Shown here one piece after another: positions 18,810 to 27,461 of a DNA stretch of 52,104 bases. The notes below the pieces were generated by a model, which saw only the letters and a list, made by a program, of their open reading frames with translations, did no database searches and was not told the DNA's origin. The stretch is from Oxalobacteraceae bacterium (GTDB taxonomy: Bacteria; Pseudomonadota; Gammaproteobacteria; Burkholderiales; Burkholderiaceae_D): the NCBI GenBank assembly GCA_030698225.1, contig JAUYNR010000075.1:1-52104 (forward strand), in the 5' to 3' direction. Every line of letters begins with the position of its first letter. The stretch's first letter is position 1. A program made the translations under genes and the position numbers.

Positions 18810-19556
18810 ATGTACAAAATTGTATTGATGCGCCACGGCGAATCCACCTGGAATCTTGACAACCGTTTCACCGGCTGGACCGACGTTGACCTGACTGAAA
18901 AAGGCGTGGCCGAAGCAAAGCAAGCCGGCGCCTTGCTGCACGAAGCCGGCTTTACCTTCGACCTCGCTTACACCTCGGTACTCAAGCGTGCGATCCGCAC
19001 GCTCTGGGGCACACTCGACGAGATGGACCTGATGTGGCTGCCGGTAGTGCATGACTGGCGCCTCAACGAACGTCACTATGGCGCCCTGCAAGGTTTGAAC
19101 AAGGCCGAGACCGCAGCGCAGTACGGCGATGCACAGGTGCTGGTATGGCGCCGCAGCTATGACGTCCCACCGCCGCCACTGACACCGCAAGATCCGCGCA
19201 CCTCGTATGACGACCCGCGTTATGCCAGCCTCAAGCGCGAACATATCCCGCTCACTGAATGCCTGAAAGATACCGTGGCGCGCGTGATGCCGGCTTGGGA
19301 CGACTCGATCGCACCGGCCATCCGCGCCGGTAAGCGCATCCTCATCAGCGCCCACGGCAACAGCCTGCGGGCACTGATCAAGATGCTTGACGGCATCAGC
19401 GACGCCGACATCATCGGCCTGAACATTCCGAACGGGCAACCTCTAGTATACGAACTGGACGCCGACCTGAAGCCGATCAAGAGCTATTACCTGGGTGACC
19501 AGTCAGCCATTGCAGCCGCGTTGCAGGCGGTTGCCAGCCAGGGAAAGGCGAAGTAA
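18810..19556 (+). CDS. gpmA: 2,3-bisphosphoglycerate-dependent phosphoglycerate mutase
   Basis: A 248-residue glycolytic enzyme interconverting 3- and 2-phosphoglycerate. The phosphohistidine motif is [19 protein letters not shown] near the N-terminus and the second His is in [12 protein letters not shown] near 184. It faces away from the rhodanese gene across a 222-base AT-rich gap that must hold both promoters. It is first in a gpmA-envC-ctpA series. Confidence 0.97.
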   Translation: MYKIVLMRHGESTWNLDNRFTGWTDVDLTEKGVAEAKQAGALLHEAGFTFDLAYTSVLKRAIRTLWGTLDEMDLMWLPVVHDWRLNERHYGALQGLNKAETAAQYGDAQVLVWRRSYDVPPPPLTPQDPRTSYDDPRYASLKREHIPLTECLKDTVARVMPAWDDSIAPAIRAGKRILISAHGNSLRALIKMLDGISDADIIGLNIPNGQPLVYELDADLKPIKSYYLGDQSAIAAALQAVASQGKAK

Positions 19557-19566
19557 TTCGGCACCG

Positions 19567-21045
19567 ATGTCAGTTTTGCCAGATAAACACCATACCGTGC
19601 CGCGGCGGTTCGCGCCCCTGCAGCGCCCTGACACGCGCGTTCGCCGGGGCTGGCTCGCAGCGCTGGCGCAGGCTGCCGTGCTGTGCGGCATACTATCCGC
19701 ATCGCAGGCCACGTTCGGCGCCGACAAGATCACCGAGCGCGCCAAACAAAAACTGCTCGCCGAATCCGAGCGTACCGATTTACGGCAAAAATTGGGCACG
19801 CTCAAGCGTGACATTGCACAAACCGAAACCGCCAAGGATAGTGCTGCAGACGCACTGGAAGAAGCCGAAAGCGCGATTTCGAACGCCAGCCGCTCATTGC
19901 GCAGTCTGAGCGCAGAGCAAACACAGACCGAAACCAGGCTCCAGCAACTATCCCAACAACAAAACCAACTCACCAAAACGGTACAGGCAGAGCAAACCCA
20001 GTTGGCGCAATTGCTGCGTGAGCAATATACGGCCGGCAATGAAGATCGTACCAAGCTCCTCCTTTCGGGCGACAACCCCAACCGCATCAATCGCGAACTG
20101 CAATACATGGGTTACCTGTCGCAAGCGCAAGCACGACTTGTCGAATCGCTGCGCGTCAACCTGAAAGCAGTCGAGGTCAATCAGGCTGCGGCAAAGAACG
20201 CCAAAGACGAACTGGATGAAATCGCCCAGGAAGAGCGCGAGCAAAAAGTCCTGCTGGAAAAGGAAAAAATCCGCCGCACTCAGTTATTGGCGCAACTATC
20301 CAGCAAACTCGTGACACAGCGCAAACAAGCCGACAATCTGGAGCGCAATGATCAACGTCTGGCGGGGCTAGTGACGAAACTGGCCCAGTTGATTGCCGCC
20401 CAAAAAAAGGCCGACGCAATTGCACAAGAGAAACGGCACCAGGAGCAACTGGCGGCGCGGGCGAAAACAGAGCGATTGCGGGCCGAGCGCCTGCGTCAGC
20501 AGGCTCTGCAAAACAAGAAAAACACCAGGCGCAAAGCTGCGACCGAAAAGAACCAGGCCATCAGTGCGGAAGCTGACGACGCCGCGCCACCACTGATAGA
20601 ATCACCGGTACGCAATGAACTTACACCGGATGCCAGCACCCATGAAGGCGCATTCGCCAAAATGCGAGGCCGGCTGCGATTACCGATACCCGGCGAATTA
20701 ATCGTGAAATTCGGCAGCAAACGGGGCGAAGGTCCCAGCTCGAAAGGATTGTTCATCCGCGCCGGCGAGGGCCTTGAGGTAAAGGCCGTCGCCGCCGGGC
20801 GTGTCATATTTGCCGATTGGCTGCGCGGCTTCGGCAACCTGATTATTGTTGATCACGGCAGCCAGTACATGACGATTTACGGCAACAACCAGACCCTTTT
20901 CAAACGCCCGGGAGATGCCGTCAAATCTGGCGACACCATCTCCAGCGCAGGCAATAGCGGCGGTGGCGAGCAATCGGGTTTATACTTCGAAATGCGGCAT
21001 CAAGGTCGCGCGTTCGACCCACTTGGCTGGGTAACTATTAGGTGA
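19567..21045 (+). CDS. envC: Murein hydrolase activator, EnvC-like
   Basis: A 492-residue periplasmic protein with a signal-anchor near residues 35-55, long coiled coils (about 60-290), a basic Ala/Lys-rich linker and a C-terminal LytM domain (about 365-490). The LytM metal ligands appear lost: the segment where the first ligands should lie reads GLFIRAGEG, and EMRHQGR replaces the usual HxH. It should therefore activate amidases rather than cut peptidoglycan, as EnvC does at division. The start at 19567, 10 bases after gpmA, was chosen over an earlier start that overlaps gpmA. Confidence 0.9.
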   Translation: MSVLPDKHHTVPRRFAPLQRPDTRVRRGWLAALAQAAVLCGILSASQATFGADKITERAKQKLLAESERTDLRQKLGTLKRDIAQTETAKDSAADALEEAESAISNASRSLRSLSAEQTQTETRLQQLSQQQNQLTKTVQAEQTQLAQLLREQYTAGNEDRTKLLLSGDNPNRINRELQYMGYLSQAQARLVESLRVNLKAVEVNQAAAKNAKDELDEIAQEEREQKVLLEKEKIRRTQLLAQLSSKLVTQRKQADNLERNDQRLAGLVTKLAQLIAAQKKADAIAQEKRHQEQLAARAKTERLRAERLRQQALQNKKNTRRKAATEKNQAISAEADDAAPPLIESPVRNELTPDASTHEGAFAKMRGRLRLPIPGELIVKFGSKRGEGPSSKGLFIRAGEGLEVKAVAAGRVIFADWLRGFGNLIIVDHGSQYMTIYGNNQTLFKRPGDAVKSGDTISSAGNSGGGEQSGLYFEMRHQGRAFDPLGWVTIR

Positions 21046-21048
21046 TAC

Positions 21049-22500
21049 ATGGGCAGTAAACTCAGGAATTTCGGTTTGATCAGTCTCGGCATGATTGCTG
21101 GCGTTGCCGCATCGATGCAGTTCTCTGCGCTTGCGCAAAAAACTGCCGGTGCGCCGCTGCCCTACGAGGAGCTGCGCCAACTGGCAGACGTATTCGGCCT
21201 GATCAAATCCGACTATGTCGAACCGGTTGAAGACAAAAAGCTGCTAACCGAAGCCATCTCCGGCATGGTCGCCTCGCTGGACCCGCACTCATCCTACCTG
21301 GACAAGAAGGCATTCAAGGAATTGCGTGAGGGCACCCAGGGCAAATTTGTCGGCCTTGGTATTGAGGTAGGAATGGAAGACGGCTATGTGAAAGTCATTT
21401 CACCGATTGAAGACTCGCCCGCCTATCGCGCCGGAATCAAGGCAGGCGATTTGATTACCCGCCTGGACTCAACGCCGGTCAAGGGCATGACGCTCGAGCA
21501 GGCTGTCAAGAAAATGCGGGGCGAACCCAATACCAAGATCACCCTGACAATCGCGCGTAAAGATGAAGACAAGCCGTTGATCATCACAATTGTGCGACAG
21601 GAAATCCACGTCCAGAGCGTTAAAGCCAAAATAATCGAACCTGGATATGGATGGCTGCGCGTAGCACAGTTCCAGGAACCGACGGTAGATGATCTCGTCA
21701 GGAAAATTGATGATCTGTACCGCAAGGAACCGAACATGAAAGGCCTGGTACTGGATCTGCGCAATGATCCTGGTGGTGTATTGCCTGGCGCAATTGGCGT
21801 TTCCGCAGCATTCCTGCCAAAAGATGTTGTGATTGTATCTACCAACGGGCAGTTGCCGGATTCCAAGGCCACCTTCTACGCACAACGCGAATATTATGCC
21901 TCCCGCGCATTAGGTGACCCTCTCTCGAAACTGCCGGAGGCGATTAAGAAGGTACCCATGGTCGTACTGGTCAACACCGGCTCTGCTTCCGCCTCTGAAA
22001 TTGTGGCCGGTGCGCTGCAGGATTACAAGCGCGCAACCATTATGGGCACACAGACCTTTGGCAAAGGCTCGGTGCAGACCATCAGGCAACTATCTGCCGA
22101 CACAGCGGTTAAATTGACCACCGCACGCTATTACACCCCGAATGGCCGCTCCATCCAGGCCAAGGGAATCGTTCCCGACTTGCTGGTTGAAGAATATGCA
22201 GATGGTGATGGCCTGAACGGTTTGCGACTACGCGAAGCCGATCTTCAAAAGCATTTGTCTAACGATACGGTCAAGCAGGCTGCAGCCGCCAACGATAATC
22301 GCGATGCGCTGGAAGAAGAACAACGTCTGATTGCGCTTGAGAAAAAGCGCAAGCCCCTTGAATACGGCGGACAGGATGACTTCCAATTGACACAGGCAAT
22401 GAATCACCTGAAGGGATTGCCAGTGCAAATTGCCAAGACCAAACCCGAAACTGCCGATAAATCGGCAAATGATAAAACTGATAGCACCAAGAAAAAATAA
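21049..22500 (+). CDS. ctpA: Carboxyl-terminal processing protease (S41)
   Basis: A 483-residue exported serine protease. A signal-anchor lies at about 7-29, a PDZ domain at about 100-170 and the S41 catalytic domain after that. The Ser-Lys dyad is visible as S314 in GSASASEIV and K339 in TFGKGSVQT, with the family's 25-residue spacing. Such proteases trim periplasmic substrates including peptidoglycan enzymes. It starts 3 bases after envC, so the two are almost certainly co-translated, a conserved pairing in betaproteobacteria. Confidence 0.95.
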   Translation: MGSKLRNFGLISLGMIAGVAASMQFSALAQKTAGAPLPYEELRQLADVFGLIKSDYVEPVEDKKLLTEAISGMVASLDPHSSYLDKKAFKELREGTQGKFVGLGIEVGMEDGYVKVISPIEDSPAYRAGIKAGDLITRLDSTPVKGMTLEQAVKKMRGEPNTKITLTIARKDEDKPLIITIVRQEIHVQSVKAKIIEPGYGWLRVAQFQEPTVDDLVRKIDDLYRKEPNMKGLVLDLRNDPGGVLPGAIGVSAAFLPKDVVIVSTNGQLPDSKATFYAQREYYASRALGDPLSKLPEAIKKVPMVVLVNTGSASASEIVAGALQDYKRATIMGTQTFGKGSVQTIRQLSADTAVKLTTARYYTPNGRSIQAKGIVPDLLVEEYADGDGLNGLRLREADLQKHLSNDTVKQAAAANDNRDALEEEQRLIALEKKRKPLEYGGQDDFQLTQAMNHLKGLPVQIAKTKPETADKSANDKTDSTKKK

Positions 22501-22514
22501 GAACGATCTCTACC

Positions 22515-22542
22515 AAAAGGCCGCAGCAATGCGGCTTTTTCT
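22515..22542 (+). terminator. Intrinsic terminator after ctpA
   Basis: GCCGCA (22520-22525), a GCAA tetraloop and TGCGGC (22530-22535) are followed by TTTTTC. An A-run on the left extends the stem. It lies only 26 bases ahead of the moeB start. Confidence 0.85.
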
Positions 22543-22567
22543 TGCACCATACTTATATCCCTGCACG

Positions 22568-23314
22568 ATGAACGACAATCAACTCCTGCGCTATTCACGA
22601 CATATCCTGCTTGATGAAATTGGCATAGAAGGGCAGGAGGAGCTCCTGGCCGCCCACGCGTTAATTATCGGCGCTGGAGGGCTGGGCTCACCAGCCGCCC
22701 TCTATTTAGCATCGGCTGGCGTTGGCACCATCACCTTGGTCGACAATGACACAGTTGATCTTACCAATCTGCAGCGACAGATTTTGCACACAACCGGACG
22801 CATCGGCCAACCCAAGGTAGTTTCCGGACAAACGGCACTGGCACAGATCAATCCTGAAATAAACGTAATAGCGCTCAATGAGCGCTTGCAAGGAGAACGG
22901 CTGGCTGAATTAATATCGACTGCAAGTGTCGTACTCGATTGCAGCGACAATTTTGCCACCCGCCATGCAATAAACCACGCCTGCGTGGTCAATCGAGTTC
23001 CTTTGGTATCGGGAGCGGCAATCAAGTTCGACGGCCAGATAAGTGTATTCGATAAGCGGCAATCTGATGGCCCCTGCTACGCCTGCCTGTTCCCGCCCGA
23101 TCAGCGCTACGAAGAAATTCGCTGCTCGACCATGGGCGTATTTGCGCCACTGGTAGGGATCATAGGATCGATGCAGGCTGCGGAAGCCCTGAAACTGATC
23201 GCAGCCGTGGGCGCCTCGCTGGCGGGACGCCTGCTGCTGCTGGACGCACGCGACATGACATGGAGCAGCATCGCAATCCACCGTGATCCTCGCTGCACGG
23301 TGTGCGCGCACTGA
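22568..23314 (+). CDS. moeB: MoeB/ThiF-type sulfur-carrier adenylyltransferase
   Basis: A 248-residue E1-like enzyme that adenylates the C-terminal Gly of a small sulfur carrier (MoaD or ThiS). ATP-binding IGAGGLGSP is at about 38-46. Zinc is bound by two CxxC pairs, CYACL near 174 and CTVC near 243. RCSTMGVFAPLVGIIG holds the catalytic Cys. MoeB and ThiF cannot be separated by eye. MoeB would suit the molybdenum enzyme downstream but this position is also a conserved housekeeping one. The start MNDNQLLRYSRH is typical. Confidence 0.88.
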   Translation: MNDNQLLRYSRHILLDEIGIEGQEELLAAHALIIGAGGLGSPAALYLASAGVGTITLVDNDTVDLTNLQRQILHTTGRIGQPKVVSGQTALAQINPEINVIALNERLQGERLAELISTASVVLDCSDNFATRHAINHACVVNRVPLVSGAAIKFDGQISVFDKRQSDGPCYACLFPPDQRYEEIRCSTMGVFAPLVGIIGSMQAAEALKLIAAVGASLAGRLLLLDARDMTWSSIAIHRDPRCTVCAH

Positions 23315-23326
23315 ATTCGGGCATGA

Positions 23327-23452
23327 GAGGTGGCGCAGCACCTGCTCCAGGGTTGCTGCATCGACCGCACCTTCCAGGCGCAGGATCGCAGCGCGCACTC
23401 TGATTTCGATGAATCCCAGCTTTTGTTGAGGATCGTTCAAAATTGACCACAT
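23327..23452 (-). pseudogene. Fragment resembling an IS66-type accessory ORF
   Basis: The reverse strand reads RVRAAILRLEGAVDAATLEQ followed by VLRHLS and then runs into sequence antisense to moeB. The segment resembles the C-terminal end of small IS66-family accessory proteins. No full gene is present. Its upstream end merges with the IS21-like fragment in another frame, so this is a chimeric scar. Assignment is tentative. Confidence 0.4.
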
Positions 23453-23582
23453 CGAGCTTGAGTCCGGCCTGGCCTAACCCGCTGGTCAGGGGCACATAGA
23501 ACGAGCGGCGCAAATAACCGTTGAAGCGCTCGACCTTGCCTTTGGTCTGGGCCCGATATGGACGGCATAACTTGATCCTGAA
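23447..23582 (-). pseudogene. IS21-family istA transposase fragment
   Basis: The reverse strand encodes FRIKLCRPYRAQTKGKVERF followed by NGYLRRSFYVPL. This is the end of the integrase catalytic core of IS21-type IstA, including the Lys/Glu-rich KGKVERFN motif. About 45 residues survive; both ends are broken. It marks past insertion-sequence activity exactly at the junction between the housekeeping block and the idr-like operon. Confidence 0.75.
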
Positions 23583-23808
23583 TCCGTGATGTGATTTCGA
23601 AATGTCCTTCTGAATCAACGTGCTACGCCACTTATCCACTCACCCAGCAGAGGGTGTGAATATGTTATTTAACCATTTGATTTTAAAGGATATTATTTAT
23701 TTCCCCTCACGGATCCAGGCATCAGTTAGCATCAAATCATATCTTCACAAAAAACCGACACAGATTGCTCCGCACCGTGCTCTGGGGAGGTGGAATCAGT
23801 GAAGCCTG
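23583..23808. other. Non-coding gap at the island edge
   Basis: This 226-base stretch between the IS fragment and the stop of the cytochrome gene is more AT-rich than its surroundings in its centre. No gene, tRNA or clear repeat is seen. A weak TGAAG/CTTCA dyad straddles the cytochrome stop near 23800-23815. Confidence 0.5.
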
Positions 23809-24126
23809 TCACTTCAATGTCAGGATGTATTCAACCATTGTCTTGATGTCGGCCTCCTTGACAGTGGCATTAGGCGGCATCGGAATCGGACCCCAGGTAC
23901 CCTTGGTGCCTTTCTTGACCTTGGTCACGAGTTGTTCTGCGGCGGCGGGATCCCCGGCGTATTTCTTGCCGATTTCCTGCCAGGCGGGGCCAACCAGCTT
24001 CTTGTCGATGGCGTGGCAGGCCATGCAATTGTTTTTCTTGGCGAGTTCCATAGCCGCGACTGGGTCGACCGCAAGCGCCGGCAAGGAAAGGGTGGCCAGG
24101 GCGGCCAAGGTAATAATTTTCTTCAT
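23809..24126 (-). CDS. Small class I cytochrome c, probable redox partner of the oxidoreductase
   Basis: A 105-residue periplasmic cytochrome. The signal peptide MKKIITLAALATLSLPALA is followed by one heme site CMACH (near 34-38) and a probable axial Met in GPIPMPPN. The pattern is that of c551/c552-type carriers. It is the last gene of the operon, 55 bases after the large subunit, with a hairpin in the gap. A similar small cytochrome follows aioBA in arsenite oxidisers. Here it could deliver electrons to, or take them from, the Rieske subunit. Confidence 0.9.
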   Translation of the reverse strand: MKKIITLAALATLSLPALAVDPVAAMELAKKNNCMACHAIDKKLVGPAWQEIGKKYAGDPAAAEQLVTKVKKGTKGTWGPIPMPPNATVKEADIKTMVEYILTLK

Positions 24127-24149
24127 GATGTTTTCCTATCAGTGGTGAA

Positions 24150-24172
24150 GGCGGTACCCGGCGGGCACCGCC
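24150..24172 (-). other. Intercistronic hairpin before the cytochrome gene
   Basis: GGCGGT and ACCGCC (24150-24155 and 24167-24172) form a six-base stem, with three more inner pairs possible. No T-run follows. It may stabilise or process the mRNA between the large subunit and the cytochrome. Confidence 0.4.
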
Positions 24173-24181
24173 ATAACATGG

Positions 24182-26860
24182 TCAAACGATATTGCGCGGT
24201 TTCAGGCTCATTTGCGTAAAGCTGTGCTTGTAGGGCGACTCACCAATTTTGTTCAGCACGCCACGTCCGAGCTTATAGCGATAGTTGTTAGTCATCGGAT
24301 CAGGCACCGCCGAAACGACGGCGTTGGCCGGCGATTTCGGAAAGTTGAAGTTGGCTTGGGCGACTCCGGGGCGCATCTCGTCGGAGACGACGGCGACAGT
24401 CTGAAATTTCCCAACCGTGGTCATGATGTGCCCGTCTTTCATCAACTGGTCGAAAGTCAGGTCGGCATCCAGCACGCCCTGCGGCTGACCGGTCTGGATA
24501 TACACCGTGTCATTCACTACTTCAACATAATCGCCCGACTCGATGCCTTTTTTCTTCGCATCGTCCGGATGAATGAATATGAAACCTTCTGGCCAGCGCT
24601 GCGAGAGATAGGGCTTGCGAAGGTCGTCGAAACCGGATTGCCAGGTTTCATTGACACGCCCATTAGTGACCCAGATTTCGTCTTTTTCTGCACGCGGCTT
24701 GATGGCTTCGTAGAACTGAATCCAGCCTGGGTACTTCCACGGTGTCTTGAGCAGGATTGCTTTGCCGCTATGGGTGTTGAAGGCGGACATCACCTTGAGC
24801 GGCACCGTGGCCCCTTCAATTTCGCCCCAGTCGTTATCCGGGTCATGCAGGCGCACGGTGCCGACCAGCTTGCTATCGCGCTCACGGATCGGGGTCTGGA
24901 TACCAGTCGTGCCATAGGTGCGCAGCAGTTCCTGGGCCTTGATGCCTTTGGCCTTAGCCTGCATCGCCAACGGATGGTAATTGAGTACCCCTCCCCGCGA
25001 GAAGCGGGCAGCCTCTTCAAAGACGTCGTTGGAATCCTTCCATGCATAGCCGCCATCCTTGTCGAAGCCCATCTTCTGGGCAAATTTCTGGACGATCCAC
25101 CAATCTGGCTTGGCCTCGCCCGGGGCGTCGTAGAACTTGCTGTACAGACGTAGGCGGCGCTCCGAATTGCAACGGGTGAAGTTATCTTCGCCCCAGGAGG
25201 CGACTGGGAAGACAATGTCCGCAAACTCGGTACCGATGGGGGCAACTGGATAGAGGTCGGTGTTGGCCATCACCATCCCGCCCGAGTCGACACGCTTCTT
25301 CAGCGTTTCGAAAATCGCCGCACGATCCAGGCTGGTGATCTGATGCGGGTTCTCGCTGGTCAGCTCACGCATCTTTTTCTCCAGCGCATTTGAGCCCATC
25401 ATGGCAGCGATCCAAGTGGTGCCGATCACCCAGGCGAAGCGCATGTTGCCTTCCATCAGCCATAGGTCCAGATTGAAACTCTTCTTGCGCCGCCCTGGAT
25501 ACTTCTCCGGTGACAGCCAACCGGAGCCGCCGCCAGCAGACAGACCGCCGCGTTGGTGGCCACCGCCACGGGAAATCATGCGCCCCGACCGATTTCCAGC
25601 GCCGCAAATCAGCCCGAGTGAAGCGAATGAAGCGGAGTTCATGTAGTTATTGGACCAATAGTTGCCTTTTTCACACATAAACGAGGCTTTCGGGTGCGAT
25701 CCATCGGCCTTGGGTTTTGCGATCCACTCGGCGGCCTTCTTGATGTCGTCCGGGTTGAGGCCGGTGATCTTCGCCGCCACGTCGAGCTTGGATTCTTCCT
25801 GCGAGAGTATGAATTTCTGGTAGTCGGTCCAATCGGACTGCCAAGTGCCCCAGGTAGTGCGCCACTGCCAGCCGGTATTGCGCGTGCCGCGCCCGTAGCC
25901 TTCATCCACCTCCCAGGAATTGGCAATCCACTTGTCGATGAACGCCTGATCCTGCCACTTGTTCTCGATGATGATGCGTGCCAGTGCTAAGTGCAGCACG
26001 GTATCGGTGCCGGGAATGATCGGTAGCCACAGGCCGCGTCCTTCTCGAAGAGACCACGCGACACCCATTGTCTGGTGCGGAGTAACGAAAATGAATTTCT
26101 TGTCGCCTGGCATCATGTGCGAGGTAAACAATACCGTTTTCGTCTCGTAAGGATCGACGCCGGACAGGAAGGCGACTTCGGAATCGGCCCAGTCTTGATA
26201 GCTGGAAGCGAAAGAGTCGATGCCCGCATCGTCGAGGCCGGTCGCGTCGTTGGTGGCCGAACACTTGTCATGCCAGGCGAAAGCCGGCGTGCCGATGGTG
26301 GTCATGGCCAGCTTGGTGATCGCGTAGACGTTCTCGAAATATTGGTATGAATGGGATTTGACTGCCCACGCATGCTCACCGTATTTGGCAATGATGTATT
26401 TGGAGATATCGGCCATTACTTCGGTGGCGAGATCCCAACTGACTGGGGTCAGCTTGCCGTTCACCCGGATCATCGGGTGCTGCAGGCGCTCGCGGGTACG
26501 GTTGTTCGGGTTGTAGCATTTCTCGGCCAGAGTACCGCCACGGATAGAGTGATTACCGCCGACGTTGACCACGGTAGCGTCCTTGTCCGGCACCACAACG
26601 ACGTGGTGCGGCTTGCCTTTGAAACTGACGATGTTATGTTGAGTCGGGCTGATCCAACTACTCATCATCTGCTGATGCGGGAAGTCGGCCTTGAGGGCGT
26701 TCTGTGCAGCTTTGGCCCCGCCTTCCTTGCCCACCGGCCAGCGATAAACCTTGTAGCCGCAGGCTACCGTGCAATAGTCACAGGCCGTGGTCAGGACATC
26801 TGCGTCCTTCGGGGGTAGCGGAACAAAATCCTTGGCAGTGTATTTCTCTTGTTTACTCAT
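24182..26860 (-). CDS. idrA: Molybdenum oxidoreductase large subunit, IdrA-like (iodate reductase / arsenite oxidase family)
   Basis: An 892-residue molybdopterin enzyme of the Aio/Idr branch of the DMSO reductase superfamily. C27, C30 and C34 with Ser105 in the fourth position fit a [3Fe-4S] cluster as in AioA. There is no signal peptide, so it is probably exported with the Tat-tagged small subunit. By my alignment the AioA arsenite-pocket His (ECHAT in Alcaligenes) is Ser201 (KCSAT), while the Arg and His of the second pocket motif remain (R431, H435). Together with the two upstream peroxidase genes this favours iodate reductase over arsenite oxidase. The ribosome-binding site is AAGGAGA. 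Family membership is secure; the substrate is inferred. Confidence 0.82.
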   Translation of the reverse strand: MSKQEKYTAKDFVPLPPKDADVLTTACDYCTVACGYKVYRWPVGKEGGAKAAQNALKADFPHQQMMSSWISPTQHNIVSFKGKPHHVVVVPDKDATVVNVGGNHSIRGGTLAEKCYNPNNRTRERLQHPMIRVNGKLTPVSWDLATEVMADISKYIIAKYGEHAWAVKSHSYQYFENVYAITKLAMTTIGTPAFAWHDKCSATNDATGLDDAGIDSFASSYQDWADSEVAFLSGVDPYETKTVLFTSHMMPGDKKFIFVTPHQTMGVAWSLREGRGLWLPIIPGTDTVLHLALARIIIENKWQDQAFIDKWIANSWEVDEGYGRGTRNTGWQWRTTWGTWQSDWTDYQKFILSQEESKLDVAAKITGLNPDDIKKAAEWIAKPKADGSHPKASFMCEKGNYWSNNYMNSASFASLGLICGAGNRSGRMISRGGGHQRGGLSAGGGSGWLSPEKYPGRRKKSFNLDLWLMEGNMRFAWVIGTTWIAAMMGSNALEKKMRELTSENPHQITSLDRAAIFETLKKRVDSGGMVMANTDLYPVAPIGTEFADIVFPVASWGEDNFTRCNSERRLRLYSKFYDAPGEAKPDWWIVQKFAQKMGFDKDGGYAWKDSNDVFEEAARFSRGGVLNYHPLAMQAKAKGIKAQELLRTYGTTGIQTPIRERDSKLVGTVRLHDPDNDWGEIEGATVPLKVMSAFNTHSGKAILLKTPWKYPGWIQFYEAIKPRAEKDEIWVTNGRVNETWQSGFDDLRKPYLSQRWPEGFIFIHPDDAKKKGIESGDYVEVVNDTVYIQTGQPQGVLDADLTFDQLMKDGHIMTTVGKFQTVAVVSDEMRPGVAQANFNFPKSPANAVVSAVPDPMTNNYRYKLGRGVLNKIGESPYKHSFTQMSLKPRNIV

Positions 26861-26870
26861 GCTGTTCTCC

Positions 26871-27449
26871 TTATGCGGTGCGCTTGGTCGTCATGGCGCT
26901 GTAGCCATACACGAGGCCCATCACGCCGACGGCGTAGATGTCATCTCCTTTTATCTCCAGCACGATCTGCGGCAAGCTTTCGGTGGCGTGGCCGGCAGAA
27001 ACCATGCCATGGCGGGTCAGATCGAAGGTGGTAAGGTGCAGCGGACAGGGACCGAGGACTTGGTGTTCAGCCTTGTAAGTGCCGTCTAGCGGACCGCCCA
27101 TGTGGGTGCATTGCTGGTTGAAGGCGACGATATCGTTACCGGCACCGATGCCACCACCGGCGGGAACCCCCAGCTTGACCAAGATGTTGCGTATATCTGG
27201 ATACGGGTAATTGAAATCCAATGGAACACCGTTTTTCAGAGCCGACAGGCTACCGATCTTCTGGTGGGGATAATCGGCTTTCAGTGCCTGGACGGCTTGC
27301 GCCATGCCTGGAAAACCGCCGAGGCTGACCATGACCACCGCCGCGCCGCCGGATAGCAGAAAATGTCGGCGACTCATGCACGCACGGCTCCCCTCATGTT
27401 CACGGGAGTGCTCGTCGGCCGAATGCACTTGAATGGTTTTTTTGTTCAT
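26871..27449 (-). CDS. idrB: Rieske iron-sulfur small subunit, IdrB-like
   Basis: A 192-residue Rieske protein. A twin-arginine signal (SRRHFLLSGG near 26-35) and a hydrophobic stretch direct it, and probably the large subunit, to the periplasm. The [2Fe-2S] ligands are C114, H116, C135 and H138 (CTH...CPLH). The order small-then-large subunit, 10 bases apart, matches aioBA. The family is clear; AioB and IdrB are told apart here mainly by the neighbouring peroxidase genes. The ribosome-binding site is AAGGAG. Confidence 0.85.
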   Translation of the reverse strand: MNKKTIQVHSADEHSREHEGSRACMSRRHFLLSGGAAVVMVSLGGFPGMAQAVQALKADYPHQKIGSLSALKNGVPLDFNYPYPDIRNILVKLGVPAGGGIGAGNDIVAFNQQCTHMGGPLDGTYKAEHQVLGPCPLHLTTFDLTRHGMVSAGHATESLPQIVLEIKGDDIYAVGVMGLVYGYSAMTTKRTA

Positions 27450-27461
27450 TTTAATTACTCC

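Noticed and set aside
24182..27449. Calling the molybdenum and Rieske pair arsenite oxidase aioAB
   Set aside because: Family and small-then-large order fit, and arsM lies about 12 kb away, but the two peroxidase genes and the replaced pocket His favour iodate reductase. The alternative remains open.
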